Shown piece by piece: positions 8,128 to 15,681 of a DNA stretch of 22,304 bases. A program made the translations under genes and the position numbers. The notes under the pieces are model-generated. The model searched no databases. It was not told the origin of the DNA and saw only the letters and a program-made list of their open reading frames with translations. Source of the stretch: SIO4C1 sp039820425 (GTDB taxonomy: Bacteria > Cyanobacteriota > Cyanobacteriia > Phormidesmidales > Phormidesmidaceae); assembly GCA_039820425.1 (NCBI GenBank), contig JBCBQD010000072.1, forward strand, positions 1-22,304, in the 5' to 3' direction. How positions within the stretch are numbered: position 1 is the first letter of the stretch; every line of letters begins with the position of its first letter.

Positions 8128-8472
8128 AGGGATGGCTTCAACCAGTATTCAGCCCATCACCGGGCCTGACGTTCTCCCCATTGTGGAGAAGAATAGGGAG
8201 CTTGGCTATGGGAGTACAGATTTGTTCAATCGTGAACTAAACCCCATCCAGGTTGAAAACTTGAGGTTTTGCCAACCGACAAACCAATCAGACAAGTCCC
8301 GTAGGACAAACGACAGGACTGGATGTGAACAAGGTTTAGTTGTGTGGTCTGATATCAACCCCATAGGTGTGAGCTAAAATATTACCCAAAGAGGAGTCTC
8401 GCCCCAAATTGTAGCGAACGACTCGTGTATCAAACGTCGTCATAAAAGACGCCATCAACAGACGGAGCGACC
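8128..8472. other. Divergent intergenic region with structured segment
   Basis: These 345 bp separate two divergent genes, so they must contain both promoters. I see a 6-bp hairpin (TTCTCC 8172-8177, GGAGAA 8185-8190) and the larger complementary set described separately at 8222-8341. A TAAAAT box at 8375-8380 could be a -10 for the sufA-like gene, but no matching -35 is clear. GGAG at 8463-8466, six bases before the ATG, is a good Shine-Dalgarno. No protein-coding frame is convincing. Confidence 0.55.
8222..8341. ncRNA. Candidate structured RNA or palindromic mini-element
   Basis: Complementary segments: AACTAAACC (8235-8243) with GGTTTAGTT (8333-8341); CATCCAG (8245-8251) with CTGGATG (8319-8325); TTGTTCA (8222-8228) with TGAACAA (8326-8332). 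Inside are a hairpin GTTG-AAAAC (8252-8260) with GTTTT-GC-CAAC (8266-8276) and a small GTCC/GGAC hairpin (8296-8307). The first and third pairings cross, so they are alternatives or a pseudoknot. It could be a regulatory leader of the sufA-like gene, a free RNA, or a small inverted-repeat element: GTG flanks both ends of the 9-bp pair. The strand is undecided. Confidence 0.35.
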
Positions 8473-8841
8473 ATGACTCAAGCAACTCAGCCCCAAGCCA
8501 CCCAACCCCAAAAGGGCATTCTGATGACCGAGGCCGCCCTTAAGCATGTGCTGGCCCTCAAAGAAAAGCAGGGTGAAGATTTGTGCCTACGGGTGGGTGT
8601 CCGACAGGGCGGCTGCTCAGGCATGTCTTACATGATGGACTTTGAAGATATCAACAACGCCACCGAGCACGACGAAATCTACGACTACGAAGGCTTTAAG
8701 GTGATTTGCGATCGCAAAAGCCTGCTCTATCTCTATGGTCTCATGCTCGACTACAGCGACGCCTTGATCGGCGGCGGCTTTCAATTTACCAACCCCAATG
8801 CGGCTCAGACCTGCGGCTGTGGTAAATCGTTTGGGACGTAG
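8473..8841 (+). CDS. SufA/IscA-type iron-sulfur cluster carrier
   Basis: A 122-residue A-type carrier that receives Fe-S clusters from the Suf scaffold and passes them to target apoproteins in the cytosol. The three family cysteines are present: C48 in GGCSGMSY, and C114 and C116 in QTCGCGKSF. The core is very well conserved (LCLRVGVRQGGCSG, SLLYLYGLMLDYSDALIGGGFQFTNPNA), as in the cyanobacterial SufA-like branch. The first 13 residues are a repetitive Thr-Gln-Pro-Gln tail without known role. The ATG at 8473 has a good Shine-Dalgarno (CGGAG, spacing six). The stop codon lies inside the left arm of a strong hairpin. A TPR gene follows 105 bp downstream on the same strand. I give no symbol because sufA and iscA names are used inconsistently in cyanobacteria. 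Confidence 0.92.
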   Translation: MTQATQPQATQPQKGILMTEAALKHVLALKEKQGEDLCLRVGVRQGGCSGMSYMMDFEDINNATEHDEIYDYEGFKVICDRKSLLYLYGLMLDYSDALIGGGFQFTNPNAAQTCGCGKSFGT

Positions 8842-8865
8842 GGGCGAGGTCACCTCGCCCCTACG
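8837..8865 (+). repeat. 14-bp perfect hairpin overlapping the sufA-like stop
   Basis: CGTAGGGGCGAGGT (8837-8850) and ACCTCGCCCCTACG (8852-8865) are exact reverse complements with one base between. The stop TAG is at 8839-8841, inside the left arm. No T-run follows, so it is not a classical intrinsic terminator. Very similar palindromes recur, from memory, in many cyanobacterial genomes, so it is probably a mobile palindromic repeat that may also protect the mRNA 3' end. Confidence 0.75.
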
Positions 8866-8882
8866 GGCATAAAATTTTCAAC

Positions 8883-8909
8883 CGGGGGTGTGGTTTGACC
8901 ATACCCCCG
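8883..8909 (+). terminator. Second GC-rich hairpin before the TPR gene
   Basis: CGGGGGTGTGGT (8883-8894) pairs with ACCATACCCCCG (8898-8909) over 12 bp with one G-U pair and a 3-base loop. It is followed by A/T-rich sequence but no real T-run. It may end or attenuate the sufA-like transcript. Confidence 0.4.
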
Positions 8910-8946
8910 TAAAATTATGGGGTTTATTCTTTAATGTTTCTGACCC

Positions 8947-9369
8947 ATGACCCAGACCGTAGAGGCTTTGTTCGATGATGGCATTGAACGCTACAAGGCA
9001 GGGGAGTCAACCGAGACGCTGATTCCTGTTTTCAAAGAAATTTGCGATCGCGCTCCTAAAAATAGTGCGGCTTGGACTTGCCTATCGTGGCTTTATTTGC
9101 TCAGCGATAAGCCCAATGCCGCCTATAAAGCCGCTCAAAGAGCCGTCAAACTCAACCCCCAAGATCCCCAGGCTCGGATCAATATCTCCATCGCAATTTT
9201 AGATAGCGATCGCAGCGGCGTTCGCGAACACGTTGATATGGCTAGTCAGGTCCTGATGGCATTAGACGAATTAAAACCCGATATTCAACAGAATCTTGAA
9301 GAAGGATTAAGCCGAAAACCTGATTGGAAAAACCTTCAAAAAGTTCAGAAATGGATTTTCGGGGGGTGA
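8947..9369 (+). CDS. Small tetratricopeptide-repeat protein
   Basis: A 140-residue soluble protein made mostly of TPR helices: residues about 5-38 (TVEALFDDGIERYKAGE...), a clear central repeat at 40-73 (SAAWTCLSWLYLLSDKPNAAYKAAQRAVKLNPQD), then a weaker third at 74-110. TPRs form a right-handed superhelix that binds partner proteins, so this is probably an adaptor with no enzymatic role. It lies 105 bp downstream of the sufA-like gene on the same strand, so the two may be read together if the hairpins between them are leaky; no direct role in Fe-S assembly can be read from the sequence. No Shine-Dalgarno is evident before the ATG. The stop codon sits in the loop side of a G6/C7 hairpin. Confidence 0.85.
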   Translation: MTQTVEALFDDGIERYKAGESTETLIPVFKEICDRAPKNSAAWTCLSWLYLLSDKPNAAYKAAQRAVKLNPQDPQARINISIAILDSDRSGVREHVDMASQVLMALDELKPDIQQNLEEGLSRKPDWKNLQKVQKWIFGG

Positions 9370-9393
9370 TCCTTCAATAAATCCCCCCCTTTT
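9361..9393 (+). terminator. Probable terminator at the TPR gene end
   Basis: A run of six G (9361-9366) can pair with C7 (9383-9389) around a 16-base loop, followed by TTTT (9390-9393). The stem is pure G-C but its loop is long, so strength is uncertain. Confidence 0.45.
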
Positions 9394-9692
9394 GCCCAAA
9401 TCAGGAATCTCATAACGGAGATCGCCCCTTAATACTTGTTAATTAAAACTTGTTAAAAATCATCGAAAAAGAGACTTGGGGATCAGCCATTGTTCTGATC
9501 CCCATTTTTTGTCTTTCTCTTTTAACAAGGGTTTCAGCCCCTAGGTCCATTAAAAATTGAAGGCAAACTATTGAGTCAGATAAATTAACAACGGGATCGG
9601 GGATCAACTGATAAGCTTGAGTAAAGGTTGCGATAAGTATTTCTTTTGTTTTCGTAAACCCCCTTTACTTTCAGTTTTTTAGGAGCCAAATC
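9370..9692. other. Intergenic region between TPR gene and 64-residue gene
   Basis: These 323 bp hold the C7/T4 end of one terminator, an AT-rich stretch with two ACTTGTTAA-like copies (about 9434-9455), a strong intrinsic terminator at 9477-9510, and an AT-rich upstream region for the next gene. An AGGAG Shine-Dalgarno is at 9681-9685. No coding frame is convincing; the minus-strand frame across 9585-9830 overlaps a better gene. Confidence 0.6.
9477..9510 (+). terminator. Strong intrinsic terminator
   Basis: GGGGATCAG (9478-9486) pairs with CTGATCCCC (9495-9503) around an 8-base loop; an outer T-A pair extends it to 10 bp. TTTTTT (9505-9510) and further T-rich sequence follow. On - the sequence after the hairpin is only moderately T-rich, so + is preferred. 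Confidence 0.85.
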
Positions 9693-9887
9693 ATGGATAA
9701 GCGAGCTGTAGAAGTCAAGCCTGAAACCAGGAATCACAAAGGCTTTTTTGTTCAAGAAGGACCCTATGAATTGGTAGATATTGACAAGTCTGGTTGGGCA
9801 CTTATTTGCATTGATGAAGCCGTTTGCCATTACGTTGATCCCGATAACTTAACGGCTTCTCAACTTGAAGAACGCGAAGCAGTGTAG
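9693..9887 (+). CDS. Small hypothetical protein, 64 residues
   Basis: A 64-residue soluble, acidic protein I do not recognise. It is likely real: a strong Shine-Dalgarno (AGGAG at 9681-9685, 7 bases before the ATG), a preceding intrinsic terminator and a following one make it a self-contained transcription unit. The sequence looks like a compact beta-rich fold (GFFVQEGPYELVDIDKSGWA, then LICIDEAVCHYVDPDNL) followed by a short charged helix (ASQLEEREAV). It has two cysteines but no metal motif, no signal peptide and no membrane segment. Its base composition is more AT-rich than most neighbours. Confidence 0.7.
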   Translation: MDKRAVEVKPETRNHKGFFVQEGPYELVDIDKSGWALICIDEAVCHYVDPDNLTASQLEEREAV

Positions 9888-9958
9888 CGCTTTGTTAAGA
9901 CATTGATCAAGAAATGCTTAGGACGATTTAATCGTCGGTAAAACTCAACTTCTACAGT

Positions 9959-9994
9959 ATGGCTGTCCCAGTTTTGGGCAGCCATCTTTATTTT
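9959..9994 (+). terminator. Intrinsic terminator of the 64-residue gene
   Basis: ATGGCTG (9959-9965) pairs with CAGCCAT (9979-9985); an inner CCCA/TGGG extends the stem past one bulged T. It is followed by CTTTATTTT. It lies 72 bp after the stop codon. Confidence 0.65.
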
Positions 9995-10035
9995 GGGAAG
10001 AAGCCTTTTGGGAAGAAGCCTTTTAGGAAGAAGCC
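9991..10035. repeat. Three 15-bp tandem repeats
   Basis: TTTTGGGAAGAAGCC occurs at 9991-10005 and 10006-10020, and with one change (TTTTAGGAAGAAGCC) at 10021-10035. The first copy overlaps the T-run of the terminator. Confidence 0.9.
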
Positions 10036-10091
10036 AGAATTGGAAGTAGAGGGTAGAAGGTAGAGGGTAGGTAGAGAGAGATGGAGAAGCA

Positions 10092-10220
<129 letters not shown>

Positions 10221-10258
10221 TATTCTGGACTAACCCCACAAACAGAAGCCGCTCAAAA

Positions 10259-10504
10259 ATGAAAGATCGCCTGATCAGTTGGCTCAACACAGCCCTGATG
10301 CTCAACCTATTTTTTGTGCTCTTTAGCTTTGGCTGGTTTGCGATCGCGCTTGTCGGCAAAACCACCCAAATCAACCTTGGCTTTGACCTCTGGTACAGCC
10401 TCTGGGATTCCCTGTTTATGCCCGCAATCGGTATCCTGATGGCAGGGGCGATTATCAGCGGCACAGCAGGATGGCTATCGCGTAAATTCTTTGCTCAAAA
10501 ATAA
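10259..10504 (+). CDS. Small membrane protein, 81 residues
   Basis: An 81-residue protein with two predicted membrane helices, about residues 12-32 (ALMLNLFFVLFSFGWFAIALV) and 50-72 (DSLFMPAIGILMAGAIISGTAGW), separated by a short polar loop (GKTTQINLGFD). The ends are positively charged (MKDR and SRKFFAQK), suggesting both termini are cytosolic. I recall similar small proteins in other cyanobacteria but no function. The coding frame contains a HIP1 octamer. There is no clear Shine-Dalgarno. It converges on yvcK with 80 bp of C-rich low-complexity sequence between the two stops. Confidence 0.7.
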   Translation: MKDRLISWLNTALMLNLFFVLFSFGWFAIALVGKTTQINLGFDLWYSLWDSLFMPAIGILMAGAIISGTAGWLSRKFFAQK

Positions 10505-10584
10505 GATTTCCTGTTGCGTGGGCATTAGCGCTACGGGCTACCCCCTCTGCCTCCCCTGCCCCCTCTGCTCCCTATTCGCCTTCT

Positions 10585-11964
10585 TCACCTAACCCTCGAA
10601 TACCACCGCATCAGCACCTTTGCCAGCCGTAGCGGATCGTGGCGAATGGAGCCGGTTTCAGTTTCGTGCATGATATTGGCTAACACTAAACGGCGACCTG
10701 ACTCGATCACCGCATCGCGATCCAGATAGACGCAGTCGGCCCCTTCCTGGCGATAGCGATTGAGGGCCAGGGGCGAGGGAGCGCGCTTTTGCACCAGCAC
10801 CGCGTCAAACAGACGCCTGCCACAGGCTTGATCAATGGCCCGGATGTGGTCAGACACCCCATAGTCATCGGTCTCGCCGGGCTCAGTCATGATATTGCAC
10901 ACATAGACGCGGGGCACCTGGGTATGGGCAATGGCATCGGCAATCTCAGGCACCAGCAAGTTAGGAATGATGCTGGTGTAAAGGCTGCCTGGCCCCATAA
11001 TGATGTAGTCAGCGGTCTCAATCGCCTCAATCGCTCGGGGCAATGCTGGGGGGGCGGCGGGGGTGCAGCCGATATTGACAATCCGCCCTCGGGCTTTGGT
11101 AATGTTAGACTCGCCTTCGATGCGGCGACCGTCGCTGAGCTCGGCCCAGAGTTTGACATCACTGAGGGTAGACGGCAGCACCGTGCCCCGCACCGCCAAT
11201 ACCTGGGAGCTGGCTAAAATGGCCTGTTCCCAATCCCCCGTAATTTCATTCATGGCAGATAAAAACAAGTTGCCAAAGCTGTGACCGCTCAGCCCACTGC
11301 CTGACATAAACCGATACTGAAATAACTCGGTGAGCAGTTTTTCCTCGGCGGCGAGGGCGGTCAGGCAGTTGCGAATATCGCCGGGGGGCAGTCCGCCCAT
11401 CTCGCGCCGCAGCCGCCCTGAGGAGCCGCCGTCGTCGGCCACGGTCACCACTGCGGTGATATTGGCGCTGTAGTTTTTCAGACCCCGCAGCATGGTCGAG
11501 AGGCCGGTGCCGCCGCCAATCACCACGATGCGCGGGCCGCGCCTGAGCTTGCGATGGGTTGCGATCGCATCCCAAAGCGTATCTTCGCTGCTGGCGGGCA
11601 TGAGCACCTCAGTGATCGCGCCCAGGGTACGGGTTTGCCCCCAAATGATTAGCAACAGCCCAGCGATAATCGCTAACGGCCCGCTAATCGAGTTTGGAAT
11701 CAGTCGAGTAATTAAGTTAAGTAAATTGCCAACAAACTTAACCGTATAAAAAACCGGCGTTAGCTTAAGCCAAATCATGACTCCTAGCCCCACTGTCAGC
11801 ACCCCGACGGTGCTCAAAAATAGCCAACGCTTGACCAGCAGACCCGGCGTCAGCCATTTCATCCAGCGCTGACGCCGAACTGGGGTGCGTAATTTTGTTT
11901 CTTGAATAAAGAATTGCAAATGGCGACGCATAAACTTCCTCAGCGCGCCGAGTTCTAACAACAT
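10585..11964 (-). CDS. yvcK: YvcK/CofD-like UDP-sugar-binding regulator
   Basis: A 459-residue YvcK-family protein. The Rossmann motif IGGGTG (149-154), VADDGGSSGRLR (175-186), LPPGDIRN (192-199) and LSGHSFGNL (225-233) are diagnostic. In Bacillus YvcK binds UDP-GlcNAc and is needed for cell shape and growth on gluconeogenic carbon sources; the cyanobacterial role is inferred. Residues 44-66 and 92-109 are hydrophobic and probably anchor it to the membrane, an N-terminal extension found in cyanobacterial forms. I chose the ATG at 11964; the frame extends upstream to a TTG at 12081, but that would overlap the divergent ATPase gene and adds unconserved sequence. An ATG at 11931, preceded by GAGGAAG, is a strong alternative start. 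The gene is divergent from the MlaF-like gene. Confidence 0.9.
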   Translation of the reverse strand: MLLELGALRKFMRRHLQFFIQETKLRTPVRRQRWMKWLTPGLLVKRWLFLSTVGVLTVGLGVMIWLKLTPVFYTVKFVGNLLNLITRLIPNSISGPLAIIAGLLLIIWGQTRTLGAITEVLMPASSEDTLWDAIATHRKLRRGPRIVVIGGGTGLSTMLRGLKNYSANITAVVTVADDGGSSGRLRREMGGLPPGDIRNCLTALAAEEKLLTELFQYRFMSGSGLSGHSFGNLFLSAMNEITGDWEQAILASSQVLAVRGTVLPSTLSDVKLWAELSDGRRIEGESNITKARGRIVNIGCTPAAPPALPRAIEAIETADYIIMGPGSLYTSIIPNLLVPEIADAIAHTQVPRVYVCNIMTEPGETDDYGVSDHIRAIDQACGRRLFDAVLVQKRAPSPLALNRYRQEGADCVYLDRDAVIESGRRLVLANIMHETETGSIRHDPLRLAKVLMRWYSRVR

Positions 11965-12057
11965 GGATTTCTTATTAAAAATAGAATCATGGGTTATCTT
12001 GTCATAAGCCGAGTGGCTATCAACTTCAATTTCCCATTCCCGCCAATTTACCCAAGA

Positions 12058-12873
12058 ATGATCGACTTGCCCACACCCCAAGATTTGCCCTGTAACGATC
12101 AGCCCATCATTGAGTTACGCGGCATTTCAAAAAGTTTTGGCTCTACCCAGGTGCTCAATCGGGTAGATCTGACCGTTCTGGCGGGGGAAGCCGTTGCCAT
12201 TATTGGCCCATCGGGAACTGGAAAATCGACCATCTTGAGAATCGCAGCCGGTCTACTCGCACCGGATGAGGGCGAAATTTATATCAAAGGTCAAAAGCGA
12301 GTCGGCTTAATCGAAGACGCCAACGATCCATCCGGGATTGGCATGGTGTTTCAGCAAGCAGCGCTATTTGACTCTTTGACGGTGGCCGAAAATGTCGGGT
12401 TCCTGCTCTATCAGCACTCTAACCTCTCGTCCCGGGAAATCCGCACCCTGGTCAACGACGCCCTGGATATGGTGGGCCTGCCGAGCACCGGCGACCGTTA
12501 CCCAGCCGAGCTATCGGGCGGCATGCGCAAGCGAGTCAGCTTTGCCAGGGCAGTCATTGCCAACCCCCACAACCCTCAAGATCGCCCCAGTTTACTGTTG
12601 TATGATGAGCCCACCGCGGGGCTTGACCCGATTGCCTCAACGGTGATCGAAGATCTGATCCGCAGCATTCATCAGGGGCGTGGTTGCAGTGCCTACGTGA
12701 TCGTGACCCATCAGGACAGCACGATTCGCCGCACCGCCGATCGGGTTGTATTCCTGCATCAGGGCAGCATTCAGTGGATGGGGTCAGTCCATGAGATTGA
12801 CACCACTGATGATCCGTTTGTGCGTCAGTTCTTTAGCGCTGAGGTAGACGGCCCAATTCACGTTGTAAGTTAG
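12058..12873 (+). CDS. MlaF/TGD3-like lipid-transport ABC ATPase
   Basis: A 271-residue ABC ATPase: Walker A GPSGTGKST (50-58), Q-loop at Q99, signature LSGGMRKR (152-159), Walker B with LLYDEPTAGLDP (180-191, catalytic E184) and H-loop H218. The LSGGMRKR signature is typical of the MlaF/Ttg2A/TGD3 family, which drives phospholipid or other lipid transfer between envelope membranes with an MCE protein. The adjacent MCE gene, 65 bp downstream on the same strand, supports this and suggests an operon. The permease (MlaE/TGD1) is not in the window; in cyanobacteria it is often elsewhere. I chose the ATG at 12058 over the one at 11989 because the family starts near this point; the longer form adds an unconserved N-terminus. 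Confidence 0.9.
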   Translation: MIDLPTPQDLPCNDQPIIELRGISKSFGSTQVLNRVDLTVLAGEAVAIIGPSGTGKSTILRIAAGLLAPDEGEIYIKGQKRVGLIEDANDPSGIGMVFQQAALFDSLTVAENVGFLLYQHSNLSSREIRTLVNDALDMVGLPSTGDRYPAELSGGMRKRVSFARAVIANPHNPQDRPSLLLYDEPTAGLDPIASTVIEDLIRSIHQGRGCSAYVIVTHQDSTIRRTADRVVFLHQGSIQWMGSVHEIDTTDDPFVRQFFSAEVDGPIHVVS

Positions 12874-12938
12874 CCCAATCATTACCATCAATGGGTTAGA
12901 GTGGTTGGGTTTATGGTGTTTCTTTTACGTAGATACCC

Positions 12939-14264
12939 ATGCGGGCACGAACCATTCGAGAAGGCTCTGTCGGATTATTGATTTTAGTAGGCATTGGCCT
13001 CTTTGGCATCCTCATTTTGTGGCTGCGGGGCATTAATCCCAGGCAGCGCACTTACCAACTCATTGTCGAGTTTGACAGTACGTCCAATATGCAAATCGGC
13101 ACCCCCGTCCGCTATCGTGGCGTGCCAGTGGGCCGCGTCATTTCGATCACACCCAAGTCTAACGAGGTCGATGTCGATGTCGAAATCAGCCGCGGCGACC
13201 TGCGGATTCCGGCGGGAGCCAAAATTCAAACCGTGCAGTCTGGGCTGATTGGCGAAATTTCCATTGATATCTTTTCTGAGGCCCCCCTCCCAGACACTGC
13301 CCTTAGCATGACGCCAGTCGCCAGGGACTGTGACAGCAATGTCATTTTATGCAATGGAGATAATCTAAAAGGTCTCCAGGGGGTGACCTACGAAGATCTG
13401 CTCGAATCATCAAAGCGGATTGCCGATTTTCTAGCGGATCCAGCCGTGGCCGAAGAGGTTAGCAAAATCTTGGATAATACCACCGAGGTGAGCGCCAACG
13501 TGATCGACCTCACAGCAGAACTCACAACTTTGGTTGAAGACACCCGCAAAGAACTCAGCCCACTGGCTACTGCGGCCCGTCAGGCATCTGAGTCAACGGC
13601 CCGAGCAGCTCAGCAAATTGAGGTTAGCACAGCCCAAACCGCCACCAGCTTAGACACCACCCTTACCGAAATCAACCAACTCCTGGTCAACAACCGGGGC
13701 GATATTGTTGCGACCCTTGATAACGTCCGAGCGGGCAGTGAACAGCTGCGCAGCATTGTCGACACCCTGGCCCCCACGATCCAGGAGGGTGAGCTAGTCA
13801 ATAATCTGGAGCAGCTGACGGCCAATGCGGCCTCGGCATCTGAAGATTTAAAGGTGATTACTGACTCCCTGAGCACGGATGAAAATATTGTCCTGTTGCA
13901 ACAAACCCTGGAGTCAGCCCGCGATGTTTTTCAGAGCGCCCAAAAGGTGATGGCGGATGTGGACGAACTCACCGGGGACCCAGCTTTTCGTACCAATATT
14001 CGCGACTTGATCAACGGGCTCAGTGGCCTGGTGTCGACCACCCAACAGTTAGAAACCCAGGCAGAGCTGGCCAGAATGCTAGACAGCGTTCACAACCAGG
14101 CATCTACCCTGCCCAACGGCACAGCCTGGCCCCTCACCAGCCAACCGTCTGAAACGCTCTCTGCCGACCCCTCCTCTGGCACGACCCCGGTGCTGGTATT
14201 TGACGGGCAGCGCTATACGGTGCGCATGGCGGATGGCAGCTCACCCGAGGAAATAACCCCTTAG
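12939..14264 (+). CDS. MCE-domain (MlaD/TGD2, Ycf22) lipid-transfer protein
   Basis: A 441-residue protein with one N-terminal membrane helix (residues about 10-29) and an MCE domain (about 38-112; VEFDSTSNMQIGTPVRYRGVPVGRV is the classic core). MCE proteins form hexameric rings that tunnel lipids across the periplasm. After the MCE domain come a conserved cysteine pair (C131, C138) and a long helical region (about 150-380) rich in Ala, Thr, Gln and Leu, probably a coiled coil or extended barrel, and a low-complexity C-terminus. This layout matches cyanobacterial Ycf22/TGD2 proteins. It follows the ATPase gene by 65 bp and should form its transport complex with an unlinked permease. The start ATG has no obvious Shine-Dalgarno. 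It ends 13 bp from the convergent serine hydrolase. Confidence 0.9.
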   Translation: MRARTIREGSVGLLILVGIGLFGILILWLRGINPRQRTYQLIVEFDSTSNMQIGTPVRYRGVPVGRVISITPKSNEVDVDVEISRGDLRIPAGAKIQTVQSGLIGEISIDIFSEAPLPDTALSMTPVARDCDSNVILCNGDNLKGLQGVTYEDLLESSKRIADFLADPAVAEEVSKILDNTTEVSANVIDLTAELTTLVEDTRKELSPLATAARQASESTARAAQQIEVSTAQTATSLDTTLTEINQLLVNNRGDIVATLDNVRAGSEQLRSIVDTLAPTIQEGELVNNLEQLTANAASASEDLKVITDSLSTDENIVLLQQTLESARDVFQSAQKVMADVDELTGDPAFRTNIRDLINGLSGLVSTTQQLETQAELARMLDSVHNQASTLPNGTAWPLTSQPSETLSADPSSGTTPVLVFDGQRYTVRMADGSSPEEITP

Positions 14265-14277
14265 ACAGCAGGGTCTA

Positions 14278-15582
14278 TCATTCTGCCCGAGTAGGGGGCC
14301 CCTGGGTAGAAGGTGTTTGGGTGGAAGGTTTTAAGGATGCAATCGCCTGCTGATAAAGGTTCGCAAACTGAATTTCATCAATACCCTCGGGGTTATTCCA
14401 AGTGGCTGTGACACAGTAGCGATGTCCATCGGTCGATTCAAGGTAGGTCGTCAAATTTTCAACCCCGGGCTCTGAACCGCCCTTAAAGGCTATTCGCTGC
14501 CACTGGCTGGCGTCTACCAGCCCTGGGTTAATCGACATCAGCGGCAAATCTGCCACCGCTTCTATGGCTGCACACAGCTCATGGGCACTCATAAACCATT
14601 CCACATCGATCGCCACCGGGCCGTTATTAAAAATATCCACCGGGGGCAGGCTAAGCTCACCCAGCGCCCTGATAACTCCGTGCCGTTCAGAGACATTGCC
14701 CTCGCGATAGCGATTTAAAAGCGGCTGGTTGGCGGGATCTTTGAGCTTAAAGAATTCCTGGGTGTTGAGAAAAGGCTGATTGCGCGGAGACAGAATCTCT
14801 AAAGAAGCACGACCGACTAACTCGATCAGATGATCGGTGGCCGTATTGTCACTCTGGGAAATCATCAGCCCGGCTAACGTTTGCAAGGTCAAGGGAGACC
14901 CCGCTGGCCAGTTTTGGAGAAAACCGCCGGGGAGACTCTTTAAATGATCTTGCACTGGCAAAATGTCTTGCCACTGATGCCCATCTGCTGCAATTTGAGT
15001 CTTTAGCGCTTGCATTACCAGCAGCTTAAAGGCAGACCCTACACCCAGGGGCTGATCGGCATTGATCAAAAGCTGCGGTTCGCCATCCTTGAGCATCAGC
15101 AAATGCTTGTCACCGGGAAGGGCCTCAAACCCTGCGATCAGCTCCTCAGTAGTCACTGCGTCCAACTGTGGTGGCTTAAAAAAGAGACCGATGATCTGCC
15201 CCTGGGCATCCAGCGCGATCTGGGCGGGTACCCGCCCTCGCTCAAAGGTCAGCAAATAGCCTTGATCAGCCGCCTCAACCCCCTGATAAGCGCCTAAACT
15301 ACCCGTCAGCCCCCGCAGGATTTGTTCAATCTGACCCAGGGGGACCTGGGTCAGAAAGCTATCTGCAAACCAGCTGGCTTCGACCGTAGGGGTGGTAAAC
15401 AGGCGCTCTAGCACCTGGGCGGGCTGAGATAGGTCAGGTGACGGAGATTGAGCCATGATTGGAGCTGCGATAGCACACTGGGTGTGGTCAGAAAAGTATA
15501 TTGGGCCGACCAGACAGAGCAGAGACAGTAGACAGGCCAAACTTATCCGAGCGATATAAATCATTACGGTTATTAGTCCCAT
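14278..15582 (-). CDS. Secreted serine hydrolase, class A beta-lactamase fold
   Basis: A 434-residue protein with an N-terminal hydrophobic signal (about residues 6-28). Residues about 50-140 form a small alpha+beta domain like those fused to some cyanobacterial beta-lactamase-fold proteins. The catalytic domain has the expected motifs: S183-A-F-K186 (SxxK), S244-D-N and K368-G-G in place of KTG. This suggests an active serine peptidase, esterase or penicillin-interacting enzyme in the periplasm; the substrate is unknown and antibiotic resistance should not be assumed. The C-terminus is a short Thr/Pro/Gln tail. I chose the ATG at 15582, preceded by GAGAGGAG; a TTG at 15594 and an ATG at 15564 are alternatives. 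It faces the MCE gene tail to tail and is divergent from the toxin-antitoxin pair. Confidence 0.85.
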   Translation of the reverse strand: MGLITVMIYIARISLACLLSLLCLVGPIYFSDHTQCAIAAPIMAQSPSPDLSQPAQVLERLFTTPTVEASWFADSFLTQVPLGQIEQILRGLTGSLGAYQGVEAADQGYLLTFERGRVPAQIALDAQGQIIGLFFKPPQLDAVTTEELIAGFEALPGDKHLLMLKDGEPQLLINADQPLGVGSAFKLLVMQALKTQIAADGHQWQDILPVQDHLKSLPGGFLQNWPAGSPLTLQTLAGLMISQSDNTATDHLIELVGRASLEILSPRNQPFLNTQEFFKLKDPANQPLLNRYREGNVSERHGVIRALGELSLPPVDIFNNGPVAIDVEWFMSAHELCAAIEAVADLPLMSINPGLVDASQWQRIAFKGGSEPGVENLTTYLESTDGHRYCVTATWNNPEGIDEIQFANLYQQAIASLKPSTQTPSTQGPPTRAE

Positions 15583-15681
15583 AGCTCCTCTCAAGCACCC
15601 TGTCGCTATGATGCCATCAAATAATTAAGACACAACAAGTATCAATCGCTAGAATAAATATACTGTTTAAGTCTGCCGATC

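Noticed and set aside
8221..8240. Possible tRNA T-loop (GTTCAATC)
   Set aside because: No acceptor, D or anticodon arms can be built around it; no tRNA was found in the window.
7832..8377. 181-codon frame on + running into the gap before the sufA-like gene
   Set aside because: Most of it is antisense to the DUF6930-like gene, it has no Shine-Dalgarno, and the unique part overlaps the structured segment.
9585..9830. 81-codon frame on - overlapping the 64-residue gene
   Set aside because: It has no Shine-Dalgarno, and the + strand frame has a strong one and flanking terminators.
11965..12081. Longer N-terminus for yvcK starting at TTG 12081
   Set aside because: It would overlap the ATPase gene start, is unlike the family and has no Shine-Dalgarno.
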